Assembly (NCBI GenBank): GCA_964564865.1
Contig: CAZMDA010000063.1
Span: forward strand, 1 to 21,261
Direction: 5' to 3'
DNA length: 21,261 bases
From: RBG-16-66-20 sp964564865
GTDB taxonomy: Bacteria; Pseudomonadota; Gammaproteobacteria; Burkholderiales; SG8-39
This document shows positions 1 to 8,932 of this stretch, in pieces. The translations under genes were made by a program, and so were the position numbers. Under the pieces are notes generated by a model, which ran no database searches, was not told the DNA's origin, and worked only from the letters and a program-made list of their open reading frames with translations. The number at the start of each line of letters is the position of its first letter. The stretch's first letter is position 1.

Positions 1-138
1 CAGATCGCCGAGGAGCTGGCGCTGCCGCCGGTGAAGATCCACTGCTCGATCCTCGCCGAGGACGCGATCAAGGCCGCGGTCGCCGACTATCGCTCGAAGC
101 ACGGCGCCGCGCAGGAAGACAAGCAGAAGGTCGCCTGA
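1..138 (+). CDS. iscU: IscU, Fe-S cluster scaffold protein (3' end only)
   Basis: The window opens inside a reading frame that runs from base 1 to a TGA at 136-138 and encodes the last 45 residues of the Fe-S assembly scaffold IscU. The fragment reads EELALPPVKIHCSILAEDAI, which matches the conserved C-terminal helix of IscU including the LPPVKxHCS motif; the cysteine there is the third cluster-ligating cysteine of the family. The frame then ends in a short charged tail. IscU receives sulfur from IscS and iron, builds a [2Fe-2S] cluster and hands it on with the help of HscA/HscB, which are encoded just downstream. Only 2 bp separate its stop from the iscA start, so the genes are surely cotranscribed. 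The N-terminal part, and any iscR/iscS, lie outside the window. Confidence 0.95.
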   Translation, partial: QIAEELALPPVKIHCSILAEDAIKAAVADYRSKHGAAQEDKQKVA

Positions 139-140
139 CC

Positions 141-464
141 ATGCCGGTGACGCTGACCGAGAAGGCCGCCAGCCACGTCCAGGGCTCGCTCGCCAGGCGC
201 GGCAAGGGCCTCGGCCTGCGCCTGGGCGTGCGCACCTCCGGGTGCTCGGGCATGGCGTACAAGCTGGAGTTCGCCGACGCCATCAACCCGGAGGACCTCC
301 AGTTCGAGAGCCACGGCGTCAAGGTGGTGGTGGATCCGAAGAGCCTGCCGTACCTGGAAGGCACCGAGCTCGACTACACCCGGGAAGGCCTCAACGAGGG
401 CTTCAAGTTCCGCAACCCGAACGTCAAGGACGAGTGCGGGTGCGGCGAGAGCTTCAACACCTAG
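141..464 (+). CDS. iscA: IscA, A-type iron-sulfur carrier protein
   Basis: This 107-residue protein has the exact length and ligand pattern of IscA: Cys35 in the segment TSGCSGMAYKLEF, and Cys99 and Cys101 in the C-terminal ECGCGESF motif. These three cysteines bind iron or a [2Fe-2S]/[4Fe-4S] cluster in A-type carriers, which act in the cytoplasm downstream of IscU, mainly in [4Fe-4S] delivery. The ATG lies 2 bp after the iscU stop, with a weak AAGG upstream, so translation is probably coupled to iscU. ErpA is a close homologue with the same cysteine pattern, but position between iscU and hscB identifies this copy as iscA. It is followed by a 66-bp gap, the largest within the isc cluster, which holds a small hairpin. 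Confidence 0.95.
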   Translation: MPVTLTEKAASHVQGSLARRGKGLGLRLGVRTSGCSGMAYKLEFADAINPEDLQFESHGVKVVVDPKSLPYLEGTELDYTREGLNEGFKFRNPNVKDECGCGESFNT

Positions 465-493
465 GATTGCACGGCGCTCGCGCGACCGGCCGA

Positions 494-510
494 CACACGG
501 GATGCGTGTG
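494..510 (+). promoter_or_regulatory. Hairpin just upstream of the hscB ribosome binding site
   Basis: CACACG at 494-499 pairs perfectly with CGTGTG at 505-510 around a 5-base loop. The hairpin ends 1 base before a strong GGAGG at 512-516. It sits in the only sizeable gap of the isc cluster (465-530). It has no U-tract, so it is not a standard terminator; a role in mRNA processing or in moderating hscB translation is an inference. Confidence 0.35.
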
Positions 511-530
511 CGGAGGCGCGTGATGCGTCG

Positions 531-1052
531 ATGCAACGGATGACGAACCACTTCGAACTGTTCGGCCTGGCGCCGTCCTTCACGCTTGACGCCGGGGCGC
601 TGGACCGCGCCTTCCGCGAGCTGCAGGCGAAGGTGCACCCGGATCGCTTCGCGCAGGCGGGCGACGCCGAGCGCCGGGCCTCGATGCAGTGGTCCACCCG
701 CGCCAACGAGGCCTACCGCCTGCTGAAGGACCCGGTCGAGCGCGCGCGCTACCTGCTCGAGCTGCACGGCGTGGACACCGGCTTCGACACGGACACCGCG
801 ATGCCGGCGGATTTCCTGGCGCGCCAGATCGAGCTGCGCGAGGCGCTGGAGGAGGCGAAGGCGGCGCGGGACGGGTCCGCGCTGGAGGCGATCGGGCGAG
901 ACCTCGCCGCCTGGTCCCGGGCGCTGGAGGCGGAGCTCGCGCGGAGCATCGACGGCGCGCACGACTACGCCGGCGCCGCGGGGGCGGTGCGCCAGCTGCA
1001 GTTCCTGAAGCGGCTGGGCGCGGAAGTCGACGCCGCGCGGGATTTCGACTAG
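531..1052 (+). CDS. hscB: HscB, J-domain co-chaperone for Fe-S assembly
   Basis: This is the DnaJ-type co-chaperone that binds IscU and stimulates the ATPase of HscA. The 173-residue product has an N-terminal J domain (about residues 7-75) with the invariant HPD tripeptide in KVHPDRF (residues 36-38) and the helix IV region NEAYRLLKDPVERARYLLEL, followed by a C-terminal three-helix domain typical of HscB that contacts IscU. E. coli HscB has 171 residues. Two in-frame starts are possible, ATG 531 and ATG 540 (MTNHFELFGL, closer to known HscB N-termini). A GGAGG at 512-516 is 14 bases from the first and 23 from the second. A six-codon open frame (523-543) better spaced from this GGAGG ends in an ATGA overlap with ATG 540. 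hscA follows after 9 bp. Confidence 0.93.
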   Translation: MQRMTNHFELFGLAPSFTLDAGALDRAFRELQAKVHPDRFAQAGDAERRASMQWSTRANEAYRLLKDPVERARYLLELHGVDTGFDTDTAMPADFLARQIELREALEEAKAARDGSALEAIGRDLAAWSRALEAELARSIDGAHDYAGAAGAVRQLQFLKRLGAEVDAARDFD

Positions 1053-1061
1053 CGGCAGCCG

Positions 1062-2929
<1,868 letters not shown>

Positions 2930-2930
<1 letters not shown>

Positions 2931-3277
2931 TGCCCAAGCTGAAGGTATTGCCGCACGCCACGCTCTGCCCGCAGGGCGCGGAGATCGACGCCACCGAGGG
3001 CGAGACGCTGTGCAACATCCTGCTCGCGAACCATGTCGACATCGAGCACGCCTGCGAGAAGTCCTGCGCCTGCACCACCTGCCACGTCGTGGTGCGCGAG
3101 GGCTTCGGCTCGCTCGACCCGGCCGAGGAGAAGGAGGAGGACCTGCTCGACAAGGCCTGGGGGCTGGAAGGGACCTCGCGCCTGTCCTGCCAGGCGCGGA
3201 TGCGCGGCGCGGACCTCGTGATCGAGATCCCGAAGTACACCATCAACTACGAGCGCGAAGGCGGCGGCCGGAAATGA
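2930..3277 (+). CDS. fdx: [2Fe-2S] ferredoxin of the isc cluster
   Basis: This 115-residue ISC-type ferredoxin supplies electrons for Fe-S assembly on IscU. Cluster ligands are at the positions standard for this family: Cys42, Cys48, Cys51 and Cys87, in CEKSCACTTCHVVV and RLSCQARM. The extra Cys46 between the first two ligands is also usual in isc ferredoxins. The C-terminal stretch VIEIPKYTINYE is characteristic of Fdx from isc operons and is absent from plant-type photosynthetic ferredoxins. The start codon shares one base with the hscA stop, and the stop overlaps the iscX ATG as ATGA, so hscA, fdx and iscX are translationally coupled. Confidence 0.96.
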
Positions 3278-3480
3278 AGTGGACCGACTCGCGGGAGATC
3301 GCCATCGCCCTGGCGGAGAAGTTCCCGGACCGGGACCCGGCCCGGGTGAACTTCGTCGACCTGCGCGACTGGGTGCTCGGGCTGGAGGGCTTCGACGACG
3401 ACCCGAGGCGCTCGGGGGAGAAGATCCTCGAGGCCATCCAGATGATGTGGATCGAGGAAGCGGATTCCGCGGGGAGTTGA
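3274..3480 (+). CDS. iscX: IscX, small Fe-S assembly regulator
   Basis: This 68-residue acidic protein begins MKWTDSREIAIALAEKFPD and contains RVNFVDLRDWVLGLEGFDDDP and KILEAIQMMWIEE, the hallmarks of IscX (YfhJ). IscX is a small winged-helix protein that binds IscS and iron and tunes the rate of cluster assembly. E. coli IscX has 66 residues. The ATG overlaps the fdx stop (ATGA, 3274-3277). It closes the isc cluster in the standard order iscU-iscA-hscB-hscA-fdx-iscX. Only 33 bp separate it from the next gene, and its stop codon lies within the left arm of an inverted repeat that may belong to the promoter of the downstream transporter operon. Confidence 0.95.
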   Translation: MKWTDSREIAIALAEKFPDRDPARVNFVDLRDWVLGLEGFDDDPRRSGEKILEAIQMMWIEEADSAGS

Positions 3481-3498
3481 GCTATCCTAGCGGCTCAA
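3477..3498 (+). promoter_or_regulatory. Inverted repeat and candidate -10 element before the ABC transporter operon
   Basis: TTGAGC at 3477-3482 (overlapping the iscX stop) and GCTCAA at 3493-3498 form a perfect 6-bp inverted repeat around a 10-base centre. The centre begins TATCCT at 3483-3488, a plausible -10 hexamer, but no good -35 is visible at 16-18 bp upstream. A strong ribosome binding site AGGGGAG (3501-3507) follows, 6 bases before the ATG at 3514. Possible functions are a promoter with an operator or a weak terminator of the isc operon; I cannot distinguish these. Confidence 0.35.
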
Positions 3499-3513
3499 TC
3501 AGGGGAGCCCCGC

Positions 3514-5082
3514 ATGAAGATCAGAAACGCCTTGTTCGCCGCCCTGGCCGCGGTCTCGTTCTCGGCCGCGGCGCAGGAACTGTCCATCGGCCTGTCGACG
3601 CCGGTGACGACGATGGACCCGCACTTCCACAACCTGACGCCCAACAACTCGATCGCCAAGCACATCTTCGAGACCCTGGTGCACCAGGACGACCAGCAGG
3701 CGCTGCGGCCCGGCCTGGCCGAGAGCTGGAAGGCGCTGGACGACTCCACCTGGGAGATCAAGCTGCGCAGGAACGTGCGCTGGCACGACGGCTCGCCGTT
3801 CACCGCGGAGGACGTGCTGGCGACGCTGAAGCGCATCCCCAACGTGCCCAACAGCCCGGCGTCGTTCGCCATCTACACGCGACCGATTTCCGACGCCAAG
3901 GCTAAGGACGCGCACACCGTCATCCTGACCACGCGCGCGCCGCACCCGCTGCTGCCCAACGACCTCGCCACCATCCACATCATCTCCGCGAAGATGGCGG
4001 GGATGGGCACGCCGGACTACAACTCCGGCAAGGCGGTGAACGGCACCGGGCCCTACAGGTTCGGCGAGTACGTGTCCGGCGACCGCGTGGTGCTGGTCGC
4101 GAACGACAAGTACTGGGGCCAGAAGCCCGCGTTCCCCAAGGTGCGCTTCCGCATGATCACCAACTCCGCCGCGCGCGTCGCGGCGCTGCTGGCGGGCGAC
4201 GTGCAAATGATCGAGGCGGTGCCCACCGCGGACATCGCCAAGCTGAAGAAGGACGCGCGCGTCGCGCTCGCCTCCACGGTCTCCAACCGCATCATCTACC
4301 TGCACATGGATTCCGGGCGCGAGCGCAATTCGCCCTTCGTCACCGACGCCGCCGGCAAGCCGATGGAGGCCAACCCGCTGCGCGACCCGCGCGTGCGCAA
4401 GGCGCTGTCGATGATGATCGACCGCAACGCCATCGCCTCGCGCATCATGGAAGGCGAGGCCAAGCCCGCCGGCCAGTTCCTGCCGGAGACCTTCCACGGC
4501 ACCAGCAAGCGCCTGCAGCCGGAGAAGTACGACCCCGACGGCGCGAAGAAGCTGCTCGCCGCCGCCGGCTATCCCAACGGCTTCGGCCTGACGCTGCACA
4601 CGCCCAACAACCGCTACATCAACGACGAGAAGATCGCGCAGGCGGTGGCGCAGTTCCTCACCCGCGGCGGCATCCCGACCAAGGTGGACGCCATGCCCTC
4701 GGCGGTGTTCTTCTCGCGCGGCTCGAAGCTGGAGTTCTCCTTCCTGCTCGCGGGCTGGGGCGCCGGCACCGGCGAAAACAGTTCGCCGCTGCGCTCGCTG
4801 GTGGCCTCGTTCGACCCCAAGCTGGGCAACGGCGCGGCCAACCGCGGCCGCTTCTCGGACGCCGGCGTCGACGCCATGATCCACACTGCGCTCACCACCA
4901 TCGACGACACCAAGCGCGGCCTGATGCTGGCCGCCGCCGCCGACAAGGCGATCGGCGAGCTGACCGGCGTCATCCCGCTGCACTACGAGGTGAGCACCTG
5001 GGGCGTGAAGAAGGGGCTCGCCTACAAGGCGCGGGTGGACCAGTACACCCTCGCGCACGAAGTAGCCGTAGCGAAGAAGTAG
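3514..5082 (+). CDS. Periplasmic peptide-type substrate-binding protein of an ABC importer
   Basis: This 522-residue protein belongs to the SBP_bac_5 (DppA/OppA/NikA-like) family. Residues 1-20 form a signal peptide (MKIRNALFAALAAVSFSAAA) with probable cleavage before Gln21; there is no lipobox cysteine, so it is a soluble periplasmic protein. Family motifs include the start of lobe I (STPVTTMDPHFHNLTP), the segment LRPGLAESWKALDDSTWEIK followed by NVRWHDGSPFTAEDV, and the NGTGPYRF loop. It captures the substrate and delivers it to the permease pair encoded next. The start is fixed by AGGGGAG six bases upstream. The ligand cannot be read from sequence: the family covers dipeptides, oligopeptides, nickel, glutathione and others. 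The linked deacylases suggest N-acylated amino acids or peptides, which is an inference. Confidence 0.9.
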   Translation: MKIRNALFAALAAVSFSAAAQELSIGLSTPVTTMDPHFHNLTPNNSIAKHIFETLVHQDDQQALRPGLAESWKALDDSTWEIKLRRNVRWHDGSPFTAEDVLATLKRIPNVPNSPASFAIYTRPISDAKAKDAHTVILTTRAPHPLLPNDLATIHIISAKMAGMGTPDYNSGKAVNGTGPYRFGEYVSGDRVVLVANDKYWGQKPAFPKVRFRMITNSAARVAALLAGDVQMIEAVPTADIAKLKKDARVALASTVSNRIIYLHMDSGRERNSPFVTDAAGKPMEANPLRDPRVRKALSMMIDRNAIASRIMEGEAKPAGQFLPETFHGTSKRLQPEKYDPDGAKKLLAAAGYPNGFGLTLHTPNNRYINDEKIAQAVAQFLTRGGIPTKVDAMPSAVFFSRGSKLEFSFLLAGWGAGTGENSSPLRSLVASFDPKLGNGAANRGRFSDAGVDAMIHTALTTIDDTKRGLMLAAAADKAIGELTGVIPLHYEVSTWGVKKGLAYKARVDQYTLAHEVAVAKK

Positions 5083-5095
5083 GCCGGGGGCGGAA

Positions 5096-6073
5096 GTGAC
5101 GGTCTACGTCCTGCGGCGCCTGGCGCAGACGCTGCTGGTCCTGTTCGTCACCTCCGGGCTGGTGTTCGGCGGCCTGTACCTGGTCGGCGACCCGGTGGAG
5201 ATCCTGGTCAACCCGCAGGCCGACCAGGAGGAGCGCGCCCGCACCGCGGCGGCGCTGGGCCTGGACCGGCCGGCGCTGGAGCAGTACTGGATCTTCCTCA
5301 AGGGCGCGTTCACCGGCGACCTCGGCAAGTCCTTCGTCTTCGGCCGCTCGGCGCTCGAGGTCATCATCGAGCGCATGCCGGCGACGCTGGAACTCGCCTT
5401 CCTTGCCATGGCGATGTCGGTCGGCCTGGGCATCCCGCTCGGCCTCTACGCCGGGCTGCGCCCGAACGGCTTCGCCGCGCGCTCCATCATGGCGGGCTCG
5501 ATCCTGGGCTTTTCCCTGCCCACGTTCTGGGTCGGGCTGCTCCTCATCATGGTGTTCGCGGTGCAGCTGGGCTGGCTGCCCTCCACCGGCCGCGGCCCGA
5601 CCACCGAGTTCCTCGGCGTGCAGGTGTCCATCCTGACCTGGGAAGGGCTGCGCTACGCGCTGCTGCCGGCGCTGAACCTGGCCCTGTTCAAGCTCTCGCT
5701 CATCATCCGGCTGACGCGCGCGCAGGTGCGCGAGCAGTCGCTGCTCGACTACATCCGTTTCGCGCGCGCCAAGGGCCTGAAGCGCGCGCGGGTGATCGGC
5801 GTGCACCTGCTGAAGAACATCCTGATCCCGCTCATCACCGTGATCGGCCTGGAACTGGGCTCGGTGATCGCGTTCGCCGTGGTGACCGAGACCATCTTCG
5901 CCTGGCCGGGCATGGGCAAGCTGGTGATCGACTCCATCTTCCAGCTCGACCGCCCGGTGGTGGTGGCCTACCTGCTGGTGACGGTGTTCATGTTCATCAT
6001 CATCAACCTGGTGGTGGACCTGCTGTACTCCGCGCTCGACCCGCGCGTGCGCATCTCGGAGGTGAAGTCGTGA
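5096..6073 (+). CDS. ABC transporter permease, DppB/OppB type
   Basis: This 325-residue inner-membrane permease starts MTVYVLRRLAQTLLVLFVTS, the typical first transmembrane helix of DppB-type proteins. An extracytoplasmic segment follows (residues about 35-90, with DLGKSFVFGRSALEVI), then the BPD_transp_1 domain with five helices. The EAA loop that docks on the ATPases is visible as RFARAKGLKRARVIGVHLLKN, followed by the conserved FAWPGMGKL-type segment. It forms the channel with the next gene product. The start is GTG, 13 bp after the substrate-binding protein stop, preceded by a purine-rich GGGGGCGGA. Its last codons overlap the next gene by 4 bp (GTGA), indicating coupled translation. Confidence 0.92.
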   Translation: MTVYVLRRLAQTLLVLFVTSGLVFGGLYLVGDPVEILVNPQADQEERARTAAALGLDRPALEQYWIFLKGAFTGDLGKSFVFGRSALEVIIERMPATLELAFLAMAMSVGLGIPLGLYAGLRPNGFAARSIMAGSILGFSLPTFWVGLLLIMVFAVQLGWLPSTGRGPTTEFLGVQVSILTWEGLRYALLPALNLALFKLSLIIRLTRAQVREQSLLDYIRFARAKGLKRARVIGVHLLKNILIPLITVIGLELGSVIAFAVVTETIFAWPGMGKLVIDSIFQLDRPVVVAYLLVTVFMFIIINLVVDLLYSALDPRVRISEVKS

Positions 6074-6975
6074 GCGCGGTCCTGCCTGCCATCGAGCCCG
6101 CCCCGCAGACCCCGTTCCGGCGTTTCCTGGAGGAGTTCTTCGAATCGAAGCTGGCCACGCTCGGCTTCGCGGTGCTGGCCGGGATCGTGCTGGTGGCGCT
6201 GTTCGCTCCCCTGATCGCGCCGCAGAATCCCTACGACCTGGGCAAGCTGGACCTGCTCGATGCACGGCTGGAGCCGGGGGCGAAGAGCATGGCCGGGATG
6301 ACGTACGTCCTCGGAACCGATGGCCAGGGACGGGACATGCTCTCGGCGATCCTCTACGGCCTGCGCGTTTCCCTCTACGTCGGCGTGGTGAGCGGCATCA
6401 TCGCGCTCACTCTGGGCGCGCTCACCGGCGTGCTCGCGGCCTACGCCGGTGGCCGCATCGAGCAGTTCGTGATGCGCGTGGTGGACATCCAGCTCGGTTT
6501 CCCCGCGATCCTGGTGGCGCTGATCCTGCTGGCGGTGCTGGGCAAGGGCGTGGACAAGATCATCATCGCGCTGGTGTGCGTGCAATGGGCCTACTATGCC
6601 CGCACCGCGCGCTCGGCCGCGCTGGTGGAGCGAAGCAAGGAGTACATGGAGGCGGCGCGCGGCCTGGGCCTGTCCGGGACGCGCATCGTGCTGCGCCACC
6701 TGCTGCCCAACGCGCTGCCGCCGCTGATCGTGGTGGGGACGGTGCAGGTCGCGCATGCCATCGCGCTGGAGGCGACGCTGTCGTTCCTCGGCCTGGGGCT
6801 GCCCACCACCGAGCCGTCGCTGGGCCTGCTGATCGCCAACGGCTACGAGTACCTGATGTCGGGCAAGTACTGGATCAGCTTCTATCCGGGCGTGGCGCTG
6901 CTCGCCACCATCCTCGCCATCAACCTGGTGGGCGACCAGCTCCGGGACGTGCTCAACCCGAGGCTGGCGAAATGA
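6070..6975 (+). CDS. ABC transporter permease, DppC/OppC type
   Basis: This 301-residue protein is the second permease of the importer. The N-terminal region contains FFESKLATLGFAVLAGIVLV (OppC_N domain, first helix) and then APLIAPQNPYDL. The periplasmic stretch YVLGTDGQGRDMLSAILYGL is the conserved GTDxxGRDxxSR-like motif of DppC proteins. The BPD_transp_1 domain follows, with EAA loop EAARGLGLSGTRIVLRHLLP and a further conserved segment LEATLSFLGLGLPTTEPSLG. The GTG start overlaps the preceding gene by 4 bp, and the ATPase gene begins 7 bp after the stop. Together with DppB-like it forms the heterodimeric membrane channel. Confidence 0.92.
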   Translation: MSAVLPAIEPAPQTPFRRFLEEFFESKLATLGFAVLAGIVLVALFAPLIAPQNPYDLGKLDLLDARLEPGAKSMAGMTYVLGTDGQGRDMLSAILYGLRVSLYVGVVSGIIALTLGALTGVLAAYAGGRIEQFVMRVVDIQLGFPAILVALILLAVLGKGVDKIIIALVCVQWAYYARTARSAALVERSKEYMEAARGLGLSGTRIVLRHLLPNALPPLIVVGTVQVAHAIALEATLSFLGLGLPTTEPSLGLLIANGYEYLMSGKYWISFYPGVALLATILAINLVGDQLRDVLNPRLAK

Positions 6976-6982
6976 CCCAGGC

Positions 6983-7960
6983 ATGAGCGCGCTGCTGGAG
7001 GTCCGCGACCTGGTCACCGAGTTCGCCGGGCGCGAAGGGCGCCTGCGCGCCGTGGACGGGGTCAGCTTCAGCCTCGGGCGCGGCGAGATCCTCGGCCTGG
7101 TCGGGGAATCCGGCTCCGGCAAATCGGTGACCGGCTTCTCGATCATGGGCCTGGTGGACGCCCCCGGGCGCATCGCCGGCGGCAGCGTGAAGTTCGACGG
7201 CATGGAGCTGGTCGGCATGGCCGACGGCGAGCTGCGCCGGCTGCGCGGCAAGCGCATCGCCATGATCTTCCAGGACCCGATGATGACGCTCAACCCGGTC
7301 CTGTCCATCGAGACGCAGATGCTGGAGACCGTGCTCGCGCACGACGCGGTGCCGCGCGAGGAAGCGCGGCGGCGCGCCATCGAGGCGCTGGGCCTGGTCG
7401 GCATCGCCTCCCCCGCGGAACGCCTGGCGCAGTACCCGCACCAGTTCTCCGGCGGCATGCGCCAGCGGGTGGCGATCGCCATCGCGCTGCTGCACCGTCC
7501 GGACCTGATCATCGCCGACGAGCCCACCACGGCGCTGGACGTGACCGTGCAGGGCCAGATCCTCTACGAGATGCAGCGCCTGGTGCGCGAGTCGGGCGCG
7601 GCGCTGGTGTGGATCACGCACGACCTCGCGGTGGTGGCCGGGCTCGCCGACCGGGTCGCGGTGATGTATGCCGGGCGCATCGTGGAGCAGGGCAGCACGG
7701 CCGAGGTGCTGGACGCGCCGCTGCATCCGTACGCGCGCGGCCTGCTGGATTCGGTCCCCGCGGCCAACGTGACCGGCGGGCGCCTGCGGCAGATCCCGGG
7801 CATGACGCCGTCGCTCGCGCACCTGCCGGCCGGATGCGCCTTCCGCGACCGCTGCGGCCATGCGGACGAGGCCTGCGGCACGGTGCCGCCGATCACCCTG
7901 AGGGGATCGCGCCAGGTGCGCTGCCACCATCCCCTTCTGGAGGCGGCGGCCGTTTCATGA
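6983..7960 (+). CDS. ABC transporter ATP-binding protein, DppD/OppD type
   Basis: This 325-residue cytoplasmic ATPase powers the importer. Visible motifs in order are Walker A GESGSGKS (residues 41-48), Q-loop Gln97 in IFQDPMMTLNP, ABC signature FSGGM (155-159), Walker B LIIADE (175-180), D-loop ALDVT and the H-loop His213 in WITHDLAV. The C-terminal oligopeptide-transporter extension starts near residue 235 and contains four cysteines (Cys285, Cys291, Cys298, Cys314), the pattern that binds a [4Fe-4S] cluster in some DppD/OppD proteins. The ATG lies 7 bp after the dppC-like stop; the 3' end overlaps the next ATPase gene as ATGA. It should act as a heterodimer with the next product. Confidence 0.94.
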   Translation: MSALLEVRDLVTEFAGREGRLRAVDGVSFSLGRGEILGLVGESGSGKSVTGFSIMGLVDAPGRIAGGSVKFDGMELVGMADGELRRLRGKRIAMIFQDPMMTLNPVLSIETQMLETVLAHDAVPREEARRRAIEALGLVGIASPAERLAQYPHQFSGGMRQRVAIAIALLHRPDLIIADEPTTALDVTVQGQILYEMQRLVRESGAALVWITHDLAVVAGLADRVAVMYAGRIVEQGSTAEVLDAPLHPYARGLLDSVPAANVTGGRLRQIPGMTPSLAHLPAGCAFRDRCGHADEACGTVPPITLRGSRQVRCHHPLLEAAAVS

Positions 7961-8928
7961 GCCAGCCCATGCTCGAGTTCCGCGACGTGACCAAGCGCTT
8001 CGAGAAGCGCCTGGACGCGGTCGAGCGCCTTGCGCGCCGCCTGGGCGCGGGCGTGACCGCGCACACGGTGCACGCGGTGGACCGCGTCTCCTTCGCGGTG
8101 AACGAAGGCGAGGTGGTCGGGCTGGTGGGCGAATCCGGCTGCGGCAAGTCCACCCTCGGGCGCCTCGCCTGCGGCCTGCACCAGCCGACCGCGGGCGGCG
8201 TGCTCTACAAGGGCGAGCCGGTGGACGGCAAGCCGGTACGCGCGGTGCAGATGATCTTCCAGGACCCGTTCTCCTCGCTCAACCCGCGCATGCGGGTGGA
8301 GGAGATCGTGGGCGAGGCGCCGCGCGTGCACGGCCTGGTGCCGGCCGCGGAGGTCCCGGACTACGTCGCGCAGCTCCTGCGCCGGGTGGGGCTCGACCCG
8401 TCCTACCGCCGCCGCTACCCGCACCAGTTCTCCGGCGGCCAGCGGGCGCGCATCGGCATCGCGCGCGCCCTCGCGGTCAAGCCCGATTTCCTGGTCTGCG
8501 ACGAGGCGGTGGCGGCGCTGGACGTGTCCATCCAGGCGCAGGTGCTCAACCTGTTCATGGACCTGCGCGAGAGCCTGGGCCTGACGTACCTCTTCATCAG
8601 CCACGACCTGGGCGTGGTGCGCCACCTCTCGAACCGGGTCGTCGTGATGTACCTCGGCCGCGTCGTCGAGAGCGCGCCCACCGCGGAGCTGTTCGCGCAG
8701 CCGAACCATCCCTATACCCAGGCCCTGCTGGCGGAAGTGCCGCGGCTGGACCGCAAGAACCGGAGCTTCGCGCCCATCAAGGGCGAGATCCCGTCGCCGC
8801 TGGCGCCGCCGCCGGGCTGCCACTTCCATCCCCGCTGCCCGCACGCCATGCCGCGCTGCGCCCAGGAAGCGCCGGTGCTGCGCGAGGTCGCGCCCGGGCG
8901 CCTGTCAGCCTGCCATCTCGACGCCTGA
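7957..8928 (+). CDS. ABC transporter ATP-binding protein, DppF/OppF type
   Basis: This 323-residue protein is the second ATPase of the importer. It shows Walker A GESGCGKS (residues 58-65), Q-loop Gln102 in IFQDPFSSLNP, signature FSGGQ (158-162), Walker B FLVCDE (178-183), ALDVSIQ and the H-loop in FISHDLGV. Before Walker A there is an unusual charged insert (residues about 15-36: KRFEKRLDAVERLARRLGAG) that is longer than in many DppF proteins. The C-terminal extension holds Cys288, Cys294, Cys301 and Cys319, again a four-cysteine pattern. The start ATG overlaps the stop of the first ATPase (ATGA, 7957-7960); the frame is open further upstream, but the Met gives the normal family N-terminus. 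Confidence 0.93.
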   Translation: MSQPMLEFRDVTKRFEKRLDAVERLARRLGAGVTAHTVHAVDRVSFAVNEGEVVGLVGESGCGKSTLGRLACGLHQPTAGGVLYKGEPVDGKPVRAVQMIFQDPFSSLNPRMRVEEIVGEAPRVHGLVPAAEVPDYVAQLLRRVGLDPSYRRRYPHQFSGGQRARIGIARALAVKPDFLVCDEAVAALDVSIQAQVLNLFMDLRESLGLTYLFISHDLGVVRHLSNRVVVMYLGRVVESAPTAELFAQPNHPYTQALLAEVPRLDRKNRSFAPIKGEIPSPLAPPPGCHFHPRCPHAMPRCAQEAPVLREVAPGRLSACHLDA

Positions 8929-8932
8929 CCCC

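Noticed and set aside
3499..5058. A 519-codon minus-strand open frame opposite the substrate-binding protein
   Set aside because: Low-complexity Arg/His/Val/Gly translation without motifs; the plus-strand gene has a signal peptide, ribosome binding site and family motifs.
4970..6265. A 431-codon minus-strand open frame opposite the first permease
   Set aside because: Composition of a mirror frame (Arg, His, Gln, Asp); no start signal and no recognisable domain.
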